Assembly (NCBI GenBank): GCA_002719575.1
Contig: PBHS01000021.1
Coordinates: 10,217 to 23,888, forward strand
Length of the DNA stretch: 13,672 nt
Origin: Gammaproteobacteria bacterium
GTDB taxonomy: Bacteria; Pseudomonadota; Gammaproteobacteria; Pseudomonadales; Pseudohongiellaceae
Reading direction: 5' to 3'
A model generated the notes under the pieces. That model was not told the DNA's origin. It ran no database searches and saw only the letters and a list, made by a program, of their open reading frames with translations. Positions 6,004 through 13,672 of the stretch are shown one piece after another. The position numbers and the translations under genes are program-made. Within the stretch, counting starts at the first letter, position 1, and the number at the start of each line of letters is the position of its first letter.

Positions 6004-6876
6004 ATGACAACAAAAAAAAGACCTTCTTACTCAGACCTGCTCCATGCTAGCCGTACGATAGCCGAAGATATCGCCCTTTCGGAGCTATCACCTGACTCGG
6101 TGCTGCACAAGGCCATAACGTATCACTTCAATACGCCAGGCTCCGAAGCTCGCGCAGCGCTTTGCATTTCTTCAAGCCTTGCGCTGGGCTTAGCTGTTGA
6201 ATCAGCAGTTCGTTTGGCCGCGGCGGTAGAGACCCTGCATAATGCCTCGCTCATACAAGACGATCTTCAGGATCAAGATGATGTTAGACGGGGTCATCCC
6301 GCCGTTTGGAAAAAGTTTGGTAAAGACACCGCCATCAACGCTACCGATTTGCTGATTGCCAGTTCGTTCGCGCTGGTCTCATCAGTTGGGTCGACAAACA
6401 CGCACCGATTGGTCGCTTCAATGACTCGTGCAATAGCTCAAACGCTTCAAGGTCAAGCAAGGGATCTGAACACCAACCGAGTACCCAACATCGATGACGC
6501 CATCGCAGTCGCCAAAGAAAAGTCGGGTCCGCTGTTTTCTCTTAGCCTCGAGCTTCCGTTGGTACTTTCGGGCCACCTGTATTTCGTGGGGGCCGCACGA
6601 GAAGCTGGTGCGGCATTCGGTATTGGGTATCAAATTTTTGACGATATAAATGATTGCGCGCGAGATCGGGAGGCCGGTAGTCTTTCTAACATGGCGCTCC
6701 TGATCGAGACGTCGAAAAGTTCTCAGTTTTTGGCAATTGATAGTGCCGAAGATCTGGCTCATTATTTTCTAGACCAAGCCGCGTCCAATGCTTCTGCATT
6801 ACCAAACAACAGCGGAGCAATGCTTGCAGACAAGTGCGTTGAACTTCTAAGTGAGCTCGACAGAGAAGCTGCATGA
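6004..6876 (+). CDS. crtE: geranylgeranyl diphosphate synthase
   Basis: A 290-residue trans-prenyltransferase that condenses IPP with allylic diphosphates to make C20 GGPP, the entry substrate of carotenoid synthesis. The first Asp-rich motif is DDLQDQD (86-92), followed by the conserved RRGHP (95-99). The second is FDDIND (212-217). Both coordinate Mg2+ and the diphosphate. The length is typical; farnesyl diphosphate synthase is the main alternative by fold, but the position ahead of crtI and crtB argues for GGPP. The ATG at 6004 has only a weak ribosome site (AGGCGG). Its stop overlaps the crtI start in ATGA (4 bases), the first of several coupled junctions in this operon. Confidence 0.92.
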   Translation: MTTKKRPSYSDLLHASRTIAEDIALSELSPDSVLHKAITYHFNTPGSEARAALCISSSLALGLAVESAVRLAAAVETLHNASLIQDDLQDQDDVRRGHPAVWKKFGKDTAINATDLLIASSFALVSSVGSTNTHRLVASMTRAIAQTLQGQARDLNTNRVPNIDDAIAVAKEKSGPLFSLSLELPLVLSGHLYFVGAAREAGAAFGIGYQIFDDINDCARDREAGSLSNMALLIETSKSSQFLAIDSAEDLAHYFLDQAASNASALPNNSGAMLADKCVELLSELDREAA

Positions 6877-8369
6877 GTCGTGCGGTGGTTGTGGGCGGAG
6901 GCTTTGGAGGCATTGCCTCGGCTATTCGTCTCCACGCCAAAGGATACGAAGTCCAGCTTGTAGACCGATGCCCTAATCTTGGCGGAAGAGCTCAGGTTTT
7001 TGAAAAGAACGGTTTCCGTTTTGACGCAGGCCCAACAGTCATCACAGCGCCTTTCCTTTTCGATGAGTTGTTCGAATTGCACGGACGCCGTCGTGAAGAC
7101 TATGTTGAGTTCAAGCGGTTGGATCCATGGTATAGGTTTCAATTCTCGGACGGAGATATTTTCGATTACGGCGGCGAGATTGAAGACACCGAAGCGGAAA
7201 TAGCACGATTCAACTCAGACGACGTGGAAGGATACAGGCGTTTGGTTGCCCACTCCGAGAAGATCTTTGATGTAGGCTTCACTGAGCTTTCTGATCGGCC
7301 GTTCCATAAAATTTCAACTATGCTGGCGCAGATCCCAGCACTGGCAAGACTGAAGTGCTATCGTACGGTTTGGCAAATGGTCAGTGCTCACTTGCGACAC
7401 CCTAAACTTCGACAGGCATTTTCAGTGCAGCCACTTTTGGTGGGCGGCAATCCATTTGATACAACCAGTATTTATGGTCTTATCCACTTCTTGGAGCGGC
7501 GCTGGGGAATTCACTTCGCAATGGGTGGAACCGGCGCGTTAGTGGAAGGCTACCGAAGGCTTATGGAAGAGCTAGGTATTGAAATCAAGCTCAACGCTAC
7601 TGTCGATAAAATCTTGGTCGAAGAAAAAAAAGCTCGCGGAGTGCAGCTTGATTGTGGCGCTTTAATAGAGGCAGATGTAGTAGTGGCAAATGTTGACCCA
7701 AAGCATCTATACGGCCATATGCTCGATTCGTCGCAGCAGACCTGGGCCGCGCAAAAGAAGACTCAGTATCATGCTCTTTCGATGGGCCTATTCGTGCTGT
7801 TTTTCGGAACGGACAGGGAGTATCCGGAGATCGCCCACCACACTATCTGGTTGGGTCAGCGATATAGAGAACTATTGGATGAGATATTCAACAGTAATGC
7901 CCTGCCAGAAGACTTCTCACTCTATCTTCACCGGCCAACTGCGACCGATCCTAGCTTTGCCCCGAAAGGCTGTGAGTCGTTCTATGTGCTCGCCCCAGTC
8001 CCAAACCTGAATGCCGGTATTGACTGGAAAACAAATGGCCCGTTGTTGCGGCAGCGGATCATCGGATCACTCAGTGAACACATGCTTCCAGACCTGGAGA
8101 AGCACCTGGTTACCGATTTTTATATGACACCAGAAGATTTCAAGAAGGACTATTTGAGCGTCGGCGGCGCGGGTTTTTCGGTGGCTCCGCTTTTCACTCA
8201 ATCTGCATGGTTCCGTTTCCACAACAAGGCGGAGGGCCCAGAAAATCTGTACCTAGTTGGCGCAGGGACTCATCCTGGTGCCGGCCTTCCCGGTGTTGTC
8301 AGCTCTGCTAAAGTGTTAGATCGTTTGGTGCCTGAAGTAGCCAGTAGTCCGATCATTTCTGCCGCTTGA
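6873..8369 (+). CDS. crtI: phytoene desaturase, CrtI type
   Basis: A 498-residue FAD-dependent desaturase that converts phytoene to lycopene, probably in four steps as in other bacterial beta-carotene pathways. The N-terminal dinucleotide fold VVVGGGFGGIASAIRL (5-20) is followed by LGGRAQVFEKNGFRFDAGPT, typical of CrtI. The C-terminal FAD-binding signature runs from YLVGAGTHPGAGLPG to SSAKV (about 460-481). The enzyme is peripheral to the membrane. It starts inside the crtE stop codon (ATGA). The product range (three-, four- or five-step) cannot be read directly, but the downstream CrtY requires lycopene. It is the largest gene of the operon and is intact. Confidence 0.95.
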   Translation: MSRAVVVGGGFGGIASAIRLHAKGYEVQLVDRCPNLGGRAQVFEKNGFRFDAGPTVITAPFLFDELFELHGRRREDYVEFKRLDPWYRFQFSDGDIFDYGGEIEDTEAEIARFNSDDVEGYRRLVAHSEKIFDVGFTELSDRPFHKISTMLAQIPALARLKCYRTVWQMVSAHLRHPKLRQAFSVQPLLVGGNPFDTTSIYGLIHFLERRWGIHFAMGGTGALVEGYRRLMEELGIEIKLNATVDKILVEEKKARGVQLDCGALIEADVVVANVDPKHLYGHMLDSSQQTWAAQKKTQYHALSMGLFVLFFGTDREYPEIAHHTIWLGQRYRELLDEIFNSNALPEDFSLYLHRPTATDPSFAPKGCESFYVLAPVPNLNAGIDWKTNGPLLRQRIIGSLSEHMLPDLEKHLVTDFYMTPEDFKKDYLSVGGAGFSVAPLFTQSAWFRFHNKAEGPENLYLVGAGTHPGAGLPGVVSSAKVLDRLVPEVASSPIISAA

Positions 8370-8381
8370 GCAATCAAGGCC

Positions 8382-9302
8382 ATGTTGATGAGCTACAAAG
8401 CTAAATCAATTGAGCCGGCGGTTAGCGTTCTCGCCCATCACGGAAAATCTTTCAGATTTGCCGGTCGATTCCTGGATAAGCGACACTTGGAAGATTGCGC
8501 CCGTCTTTACCGCTTTTGCCGCTTTGTTGATGATCTTGTGGACGAAGCGTCAGACGTCGACGCGGCGCAAGCAGAGCTTGACCAATTAAAAAACAATCTT
8601 GAAGTCGGTTTTAGTGAAACACCGCTAGTCCAGGACTTCATTGATCTAGCCACACAGTATCAGATGCGATCGAATGTGATCTCGGAGCTCATCAGAGGTA
8701 TCGAATCTGACCTGCAGCCTTTTCACATAAGCAATGACACAGAACTTTTGCGCTACTGCTACCGCGTCGCGGGTACGGTCGGCCTTTTAATGTGTGATGT
8801 GCTCGATGTCTGTGATCCCAGAGCGAAAACACACGCCATTGATCTCGGCATTGGGATGCAGTTGACAAACATCGCCAGAGACATAAAAGAAGATGCAGAA
8901 ATGGGCAGGTGCTACGTTCCCCTTGAGTGGGTTGGCGAGGCCCTGCCGAAGGGTTTGAGTAATTCCTCGATGTTGGGGAGGGAGTTACCTATCGAATCGG
9001 TCCAGCGCCTACTATCTCTCTCGAAACTTTTCTATGAGTCTGGACGGGCCGGGCTCAGGTTTTTACCCCGTCGAGCTCGGCGGGGCATAAATGTCGCGGC
9101 CTCTGTTTACGAGGAAATAGGCGTGGTGATTGCGAAGCGAGGCTTTGATGTATACTCGGGGCGGGCATACGTCGGTTTACCGCGAAAGATTCGGGTCGCT
9201 GTTGGCGCGTTTTTGTTTAACCCGTGCGGAGGGCCCTATGCGCCTCATCAGCCTGAACTGCATGCTCACTTGAAGGGCCTGCCCTATGCTCACGAATCAT
9301 AA
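8382..9302 (+). CDS. crtB: phytoene synthase
   Basis: A squalene/phytoene synthase family enzyme of 306 residues that joins two GGPP molecules head to head to form phytoene. Both Asp-rich motifs are intact: DDLVD (50-54) within RFCRFVDDLVDE, and DIKED (167-171) within LTNIARDIKEDAEMGRCYVP. The gene begins 12 bases after crtI. Two starts are close together. ATG 8382 is the longest, but the AAGG at 8376-8379 is better placed (8 bases) for ATG 8388, so the true protein may lack the first two residues. The 3' end overlaps crtY by 17 bases. Length and motifs match bacterial CrtB and leave little doubt. Confidence 0.95.
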   Translation: MLMSYKAKSIEPAVSVLAHHGKSFRFAGRFLDKRHLEDCARLYRFCRFVDDLVDEASDVDAAQAELDQLKNNLEVGFSETPLVQDFIDLATQYQMRSNVISELIRGIESDLQPFHISNDTELLRYCYRVAGTVGLLMCDVLDVCDPRAKTHAIDLGIGMQLTNIARDIKEDAEMGRCYVPLEWVGEALPKGLSNSSMLGRELPIESVQRLLSLSKLFYESGRAGLRFLPRRARRGINVAASVYEEIGVVIAKRGFDVYSGRAYVGLPRKIRVAVGAFLFNPCGGPYAPHQPELHAHLKGLPYAHES

Positions 9303-10554
9303 CGATAATTCTTGCAGTGAGTATGACCTTGTTATTATTGGAGGCGGCTGCGCCGGACTATCGTTGGCAGCAGCGATGTGCCGCCTAGCGGCTAAACCGA
9401 CACACGTGCCCAGCACTCTGATCATTGAGCCAAGGCTTCGCTATACAGATGACCGGTCCTGGTGTTTTTGGGAGGCGGGAGTTCAGCCCGGCCAGGCAGT
9501 CCATGAAAATACTAAGCTAGTCGCTAAATCTTGGCATGCTTGGGAGTTTAGTTCAGGTTCCGTGAGCCACCTGCAATCGTCTGTCAGCGGCTGGAAATAT
9601 CACTATATACCCGCAATTCGATTTTATGATCAGGTCGAGAAGCAAATTGTTCGTAATAAAAATATCACCCTCCTTATGGGAAGTCGCGTAACAGATGTGA
9701 ATCTTGGTGACGATCATATCGAAGTGTTCTTCGAAAGTGGGCCAAGTGACTCACTTTATGAAACCCAAAAAGTGGTAGGCAGGCAAATTGTAGATACTCG
9801 AGTACCCGAAAGCGTTGATTTAGGATCGGCACTTTTGAAGCAGGTTTTTTTCGGATTCGAAGTCAAGCTAAATAGCCCTCACCAATTTGACGATGTGGCA
9901 AGGGTAATGGAAGATATGCGGGTCGATGAAGAAGGATTCATGTTTGATTATGTCTTGCCGCTAAATCGGAATTCGCTACTGGTTGAGTTCACACGTTTTG
10001 CAGAAAAGCCTCTTTCGCCAGATAGTCTTCGAAGCGACGCTCTAAAGTCGCTGCGCCGGGTCTGCGGGGACTCGGAATTCCAGATAGTCAGGGAAGAAGC
10101 TGGTGTGATTCCTATGGGTTTAAACAATCCAGTGGCGTCAACAGACCCGCGTTGGATTCACATCGGTCTTGGTGCAGGGGCCGCGCGACCGTCTACTGGG
10201 TACGCTTTCAAGCGCATACAGCGTTGGGCAGAGCAATGTGCCGAAAGTATTCTTAGTGAAGGTAAGGTACGACGCTTTCAGCCTGACAGTGCGTCATTAA
10301 TGTGGATGGATAAAGTTTTCTTGAGGACAATTTCTGGTAATCCGGCTATTGCGCCGCAGCTTTTTATGTCTTTAGCGCGTGATGTGCCTCCGGACAGTCT
10401 GCTGCGTTTTCTCACTGACCGTCCAAGCACGCGGGATTTACTTGCTGTCACACTGGCTCTCCCGAAATTGCCATTGATTCGTTGCGCGCTTGCTGAACTT
10501 TTTGCCGGGATGCGGACGGCTAGTAGGACTCAGTCATGGCACGAAGTGCGATAG
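9286..10554 (+). CDS. crtY: lycopene beta-cyclase, CrtY type
   Basis: A 422-residue flavoprotein that cyclises both ends of lycopene to give beta-carotene, the direct precursor of retinal. It has a Rossmann motif VIIGGGCAGLSLA (16-28), the CrtY-typical YTDDRSWCFW (53-62), FDYVLPL (220-226), EEAGVIPMG (270-278) and GAGAARPSTGYAF (296-308). The start at 9286 is inside crtB (17-base overlap) and has a good ribosome site, AAGGG at 9273-9277, 8 bases upstream. The end overlaps blh by 19 bases. It belongs to the classical CrtY class rather than the heterodimeric CrtYcYd or the CruA/CruP types. The beta rather than epsilon product is inferred from family and from blh downstream. Confidence 0.94.
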   Translation: MLTNHNDNSCSEYDLVIIGGGCAGLSLAAAMCRLAAKPTHVPSTLIIEPRLRYTDDRSWCFWEAGVQPGQAVHENTKLVAKSWHAWEFSSGSVSHLQSSVSGWKYHYIPAIRFYDQVEKQIVRNKNITLLMGSRVTDVNLGDDHIEVFFESGPSDSLYETQKVVGRQIVDTRVPESVDLGSALLKQVFFGFEVKLNSPHQFDDVARVMEDMRVDEEGFMFDYVLPLNRNSLLVEFTRFAEKPLSPDSLRSDALKSLRRVCGDSEFQIVREEAGVIPMGLNNPVASTDPRWIHIGLGAGAARPSTGYAFKRIQRWAEQCAESILSEGKVRRFQPDSASLMWMDKVFLRTISGNPAIAPQLFMSLARDVPPDSLLRFLTDRPSTRDLLAVTLALPKLPLIRCALAELFAGMRTASRTQSWHEVR

Positions 10555-11414
10555 CGAAACTGCCCATCAGATTCGGATTCAGCGTGATCTCCGTGATCGC
10601 AATAGCCGGATACAATGTCTGGTTAAGGGAAAACGTTGAGGCTCAGCTCATCATACTAGGCTTATTACTTGCGATGACTGGACTGCCTCACGGTGCCGTG
10701 GATCCAGCCATTGCCAAGCAGGCAGGTCTGTGGCGCGGGACACCGGGACTGCTGAAATTTTCTTGCGGCTATTTGGCGATTTCGGTAACGGTGGCGGCAC
10801 TCTGGTTCATTCTGCCCGAGTTGTTTGTTATTCCCATGCTGGCTTTCTCCGCATGGCATTTTTCTGGTGACTGGCGGTGTTATTTCGGTCGGTTTGTTAG
10901 CTTAGCTGTAAGCGCATCAGTCATCACATTGCCCGCGCTGTTCTATCCTTCAGAGGTTCATGCAATTTTTGAAGTGCTCGCACCGGCGGCGAGCCATATC
11001 ATTGTGGACGGTATGGCGATAATATCGATCGCAAGCTCTCTGACTGTGGCCTTTTACTGCCTTAAGGACCGGCGGCCAAGTCTTATCGTGCTGACCGAAC
11101 TGGTGATTCTTTCTTGTGCCGCGTTTGCCCTGCCGCCCGTTGTTTATTTCACCGTTTATTTTTGCCTCTTACACAGCCCACTCCATCTAAGTCAGTCGGT
11201 GCAGCAGCTTGGCGTATCACAGACACTGGTCTATGCGGTTCCTTTTACCGTACTCAGTTTCGTTGCTGGGGCTATATTATTTTTAAGCTTGCCTGACATC
11301 GAAGTCAGCTTTCAATTCATACAGGTCATATTTATCGGACTATTCGCGCTGACCGTTCCGCATATGCTTTTGATCGGAGTGCTACATCAGGAATCAGGAG
11401 GGAAGCCACGATGA
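10536..11414 (+). CDS. blh: beta-carotene 15,15'-dioxygenase, Brp/Blh family
   Basis: A 292-residue multi-spanning membrane protein that cleaves beta-carotene at its central double bond to two molecules of retinal, the opsin chromophore. Family histidine motifs are present: GLPHGAVDP (49-57, His52), SAWHFS (105-110, His108), FCLLHSPLH (209-217, His213 and His217) and TVPHMLL (273-279, His276). These are the expected iron ligands and conserved positions. Hydrophobic helices fill almost the entire chain. The start at 10536 has AGGA 7 bases upstream and overlaps the crtY 3' end by 19 bases; the stop overlaps fni in ATGA. Its presence makes the retinal pathway complete and ties the carotenoid operon to the divergent proteorhodopsin. 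Confidence 0.95.
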   Translation: MARSAIAKLPIRFGFSVISVIAIAGYNVWLRENVEAQLIILGLLLAMTGLPHGAVDPAIAKQAGLWRGTPGLLKFSCGYLAISVTVAALWFILPELFVIPMLAFSAWHFSGDWRCYFGRFVSLAVSASVITLPALFYPSEVHAIFEVLAPAASHIIVDGMAIISIASSLTVAFYCLKDRRPSLIVLTELVILSCAAFALPPVVYFTVYFCLLHSPLHLSQSVQQLGVSQTLVYAVPFTVLSFVAGAILFLSLPDIEVSFQFIQVIFIGLFALTVPHMLLIGVLHQESGGKPR

Positions 11415-12391
11415 CGGAGATTCTTAAGCGTAAAACTGATCACATTGATCTGGTGCTCAAACAGCGGCTTGATACCGCCGCGCAAGCGAGCCCTTGGGAC
11501 GAAGTTCGCTTGACTCATAACGCGCTGCCTGAAAAAGATTTGCTTCGCTTCGATCTTTCCACTGAATTTCTTGGCAAACGGCTGCGGCGTCCCTTCATTA
11601 TTAGCTCCATGACCGGGGGGCCGTTCAAGGCGGAGAAAATTAACGCCCACCTTGCAGAGGCAGCGCAAGAGCTTGGTATTGCAATGGGTGTTGGGTCGCA
11701 GCGTGTCGCCTTGCTCAGCGCCGGTAGTAGCGGTCTGACTAACCAGTTACGCACTTGGGCGCCAGATGTACCGATTTATGCCAATCTTGGCGCAGCACAA
11801 TTACGCGATGATTTTTCTCTGGGAGAGATTCAGCGAGCGATCGACATGATTGCTGCGGATGCCTTGATCATTCACTTGAACTGCCTTCAGGAGCTGATGC
11901 AGGAAGACGGCGACACCGACTGGCGTGGCCTTCTCTCTGCCATTGAAACCGTCTGCGCCTGTCTTGATGTGCCCGTCATCGCGAAAGAAGTCGGCATGGG
12001 AATTTCTGCTTGGACTGCGCGAAGGCTTGTAAACGTCGGAGTTGAGGCGATTGATGTGGCCGGGAAGGGGGGCACAAATTTTATCGAAGTTGAGGCTGGG
12101 CGCACCGCGGACTCGAGGCTCCAAGCTTTAGGTGAGATCTTCAAGGACTGGGGGATCGCCACACCTGAAGCCGTCAGAGCCATTCGTGCTGAACTCCCCG
12201 ACATTCCGCTGATTGCCTCTGGCGGTATTCGACACGGACTCGACGCGGCGAAAGCCATAAAACTCGGCGCCAATCTGATAGCCCAGGCAGGACCAGTGCT
12301 CCAGGCGGCTACCGAATCGACGCAAGCCGTGCTCGATCATTTTGATTTCATGGAATCCGCCATGAGAATTGGGTTGGCTTGTTCGGAATAA
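11411..12391 (+). CDS. fni: isopentenyl-diphosphate delta-isomerase, type II (FMN)
   Basis: A 326-residue FMN- and NADPH-dependent isomerase that interconverts IPP and DMAPP, securing the allylic primer for GGPP synthesis. Hallmarks are RKTDHI (7-12), SSMTGG (65-70), MGVGSQR (92-98), the substrate and Mg site IHLNCLQE (154-161) with QEDGD after it, AKEVGMGIS (191-199), GKGGTNF (218-224) and ASGGIRHGLDA (269-279). It is unrelated in fold to the type I Idi often found with retinal genes. The gene overlaps the blh stop by 4 bases and has a strong ribosome site (GGAGGG), and so forms the last gene of the coupled operon. It was named from these motifs; confusion with other FMN TIM-barrel oxidoreductases is unlikely. 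Confidence 0.95.
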   Translation: MTEILKRKTDHIDLVLKQRLDTAAQASPWDEVRLTHNALPEKDLLRFDLSTEFLGKRLRRPFIISSMTGGPFKAEKINAHLAEAAQELGIAMGVGSQRVALLSAGSSGLTNQLRTWAPDVPIYANLGAAQLRDDFSLGEIQRAIDMIAADALIIHLNCLQELMQEDGDTDWRGLLSAIETVCACLDVPVIAKEVGMGISAWTARRLVNVGVEAIDVAGKGGTNFIEVEAGRTADSRLQALGEIFKDWGIATPEAVRAIRAELPDIPLIASGGIRHGLDAAKAIKLGANLIAQAGPVLQAATESTQAVLDHFDFMESAMRIGLACSE

Positions 12392-12403
12392 ACGCGTTTC
12401 TCC

Positions 12404-12442
12404 AGCGCGAGCGTTCTTGCCCCGGCGAGAGAGCCTCGCGCT
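12404..12442 (+). other. hairpin after fni
   Basis: AGCGCGAG (12404-12411) and CTCGCGCT (12435-12442) form a perfect 8-bp GC-rich stem with a 23-base loop, 13 bases past the fni stop. No T-tract follows, so it is not a standard intrinsic terminator. It may stabilise the operon 3' end or cause partial termination before ltaE. Confidence 0.35.
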
Positions 12443-12498
12443 ACATAAACCGAGCACGTCCGCTGTGCCTGACTGATTAGCCCCATACGGCGCTTGCA

Positions 12499-13506
12499 AT
12501 GATTGACCTCAGAAGTGACACGACAACGCAACCATCGGAGGCCATGCGCAGGCAAATGAGCGATGCGCTCGTGGGTGATGATGTTTTTGGGGATGATCCC
12601 ACCGTTAACGCGCTGCAAGACAGGGTCGCGAGTCTCGCCGGCAAAGACGCAGCTCTGCTGGTTCCCTCAGGGACTCAAAGTAATCTGGTAGCACTGCTTT
12701 CTCACTGTCGACGAGGCGAGGAGTACCTCGTGGGGCAAGATTATCATACCTACCTATATGAAGCGGGTGGAGCTGCTGTGTTCGGAAGTCTTCAGCCGCA
12801 ACCCATCCCGGTTTCCACTGACGGCACGTTGGATCTTGACCTTTTGCAGTCTCGAATCAAGCCGGATGACCCACACTTTGCCATGTCCAAGTTGCTTGTG
12901 TTGGAAAATACTCATAATGGCAAGGTATTGGGCATTGACTATATGGCGCAAGCATCCGAGTTTGCGCAACGCAACGGCCTAGTTATGCATCTGGACGGCG
13001 CGCGCGTATTTAATGCGGCGACCGAGCTTGGCGTGGAAGTGAGGGAAATCGTTGATTTTGTCGACAGCGCCTCAATTTGCTTCTCTAAAGGATTGGGTGC
13101 ACCGATAGGTTCGTTACTTTGCGGTTCCGGCGAATTCATCGCCTCGGCTAAACGTTGGCGTAAAATGGCGGGGGGCGGCCTGCGCCAGGCAGGTGTGCTC
13201 GCAGCAGCGATCGACTACGCGCTGGACCATAACGTCGACCGTTTGAAGTCTGATCATGAAAATGCAAAACGCCTCGCTCAGGCCTTGTCCGGACTCGATT
13301 CCATCACGCTGATCAGCAACCAGACCAACATGGTCTTTATCGAGCTTGCCGATGAGGATACAGGCGCTCATCTTGCGCAATTTCTCGCGAGGCGGGGAGT
13401 CAAGACGCTAGGTGGCAAAAGGATGCGTCTGGTGACTCATCTCGACATCAGCGCGGAAGACACGGAGACCGTGATCGCCTTATTTCGAGAATACTTTGCG
13501 TTATAG
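12499..13506 (+). CDS. ltaE: low-specificity L-threonine aldolase
   Basis: A 335-residue PLP enzyme of the beta-eliminating lyase family, which splits L-threonine or L-allo-threonine to glycine and acetaldehyde in the cytoplasm. It opens with the signature MIDLRSDTTTQP. PSGTQSN (56-62) is a phosphate-binding segment, His83 lies in QDYHTYLYE and should stack on the cofactor, LDGAR (165-169) carries the Asp166/Arg169 pair, and the Schiff-base lysine is Lys197 in CFSKGLGAPIGS. The length matches bacterial LtaE. It lies 107 bases after fni on the same strand with no strong terminator between, so read-through from the retinal operon is possible, but the function is unrelated. The ATG at 12499 has a weak ribosome site; the signature fixes the start. 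Confidence 0.94.
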   Translation: MIDLRSDTTTQPSEAMRRQMSDALVGDDVFGDDPTVNALQDRVASLAGKDAALLVPSGTQSNLVALLSHCRRGEEYLVGQDYHTYLYEAGGAAVFGSLQPQPIPVSTDGTLDLDLLQSRIKPDDPHFAMSKLLVLENTHNGKVLGIDYMAQASEFAQRNGLVMHLDGARVFNAATELGVEVREIVDFVDSASICFSKGLGAPIGSLLCGSGEFIASAKRWRKMAGGGLRQAGVLAAAIDYALDHNVDRLKSDHENAKRLAQALSGLDSITLISNQTNMVFIELADEDTGAHLAQFLARRGVKTLGGKRMRLVTHLDISAEDTETVIALFREYFAL

Positions 13507-13672
13507 TTGACTAAAGAGTTAGCGGGACTTTCGGGAGCCGACAGTGCGCAGGACTCCCCGCAAAGAATGGCAGTCATTTTGCCAGAATTTTCGGCTTGGC
13601 AACGAACATCGAACCGTTAGCGTTGTTGGGTTTCCCAATTGTTTGGCAAATGCAGAGGAACTTTAGCCTCGG
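13507..13672. other. non-coding tail after ltaE
   Basis: No gene start is seen in these 166 bases on either strand. A small hairpin TGGCA-7-TGCCA (13568-13584) followed by GAATTTTC could be a weak terminator for ltaE. A longer-range pairing between GCGGG near 13528 and CCCGC near 13560 is also possible. Confidence 0.3.

Noticed and set aside
5016..6005. Longer proteorhodopsin reading frame starting upstream of 5795
   Set aside because: The frame is open to 6005, but the extra residues precede an evident signal peptide, and the strong ribosome site GGGGAG lies just before ATG 5795. The in-frame ATG near 5825 has no such support. The extension covers the promoter region.
6762..7142. 126-codon minus-strand open frame across the crtE/crtI junction
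   Set aside because: It is antisense to two well-supported genes and has no recognisable motif.
13568..13672. A further gene beginning at the right edge
   Set aside because: No start codon with a ribosome site and a frame open to the end was found on either strand; only a weak hairpin is visible.
1..13672. CRISPR array, tRNA, rRNA or intact insertion sequence
   Set aside because: No regular short repeats with spacers, no cloverleaf-like segments and no transposase motifs or long terminal inverted repeats were seen by reading both strands.

Overview
The window looks like chromosomal DNA from a planktonic marine gammaproteobacterium. The basis is gene content: a proteorhodopsin with a full retinal-biosynthesis operon, an AlkB-type alkane hydroxylase with a rubredoxin, and compact, partly overlapping genes at about 50% GC. 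Groups such as SAR92, OM60/NOR5 or BD1-7 would fit, but the taxon is inferred from content and no marker gene is present.

Left part (1-4702), genes on the minus strand: a periplasmic gamma-glutamyltransferase (1722-3428), then alkB (426-1637), then a 55-residue rubredoxin (259-426) whose ATG overlaps the alkB stop codon. The rubredoxin has the hallmarks of an AlkG1-type protein. Bases 1-258 hold only ambiguous open frames. A gene-poor stretch (3429-3964) separates ggt from a cyclophilin-type lipoprotein isomerase (3965-4546). A possible 48-residue ORF sits 9 bases upstream of the isomerase.

Centre and right (4703-12391): the light-driven proton pump unit. Proteorhodopsin lies on the minus strand (5016-5795) and ends in a strong intrinsic terminator. 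The plus-strand operon crtE-crtI-crtB-crtY-blh-fni (6004-12391) diverges from it across a 208-bp region rich in repeats. The operon is very compact: junctions are a 4-base overlap, a 12-base gap, and overlaps of 17, 19 and 4 bases. It covers every step from C5/C15 prenyl diphosphates through GGPP, phytoene, lycopene and beta-carotene to retinal, and adds a type II IPP isomerase to balance IPP and DMAPP. The opsin keeps the D-T-E pump residues, the Schiff-base lysine and a Gln at the spectral tuning position, so it should be a blue-light-absorbing outward proton pump.

The right end holds a low-specificity L-threonine aldolase (12499-13506) and a short non-coding tail. The main functional system is a known one. 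The less usual points are its divergent layout with a structured shared control region, the AlkG1-type rubredoxin coupled to alkB, and several unexplained small ORFs and repeats around the opsin and isomerase genes. I found no CRISPR array, tRNA, rRNA or clear insertion sequence.
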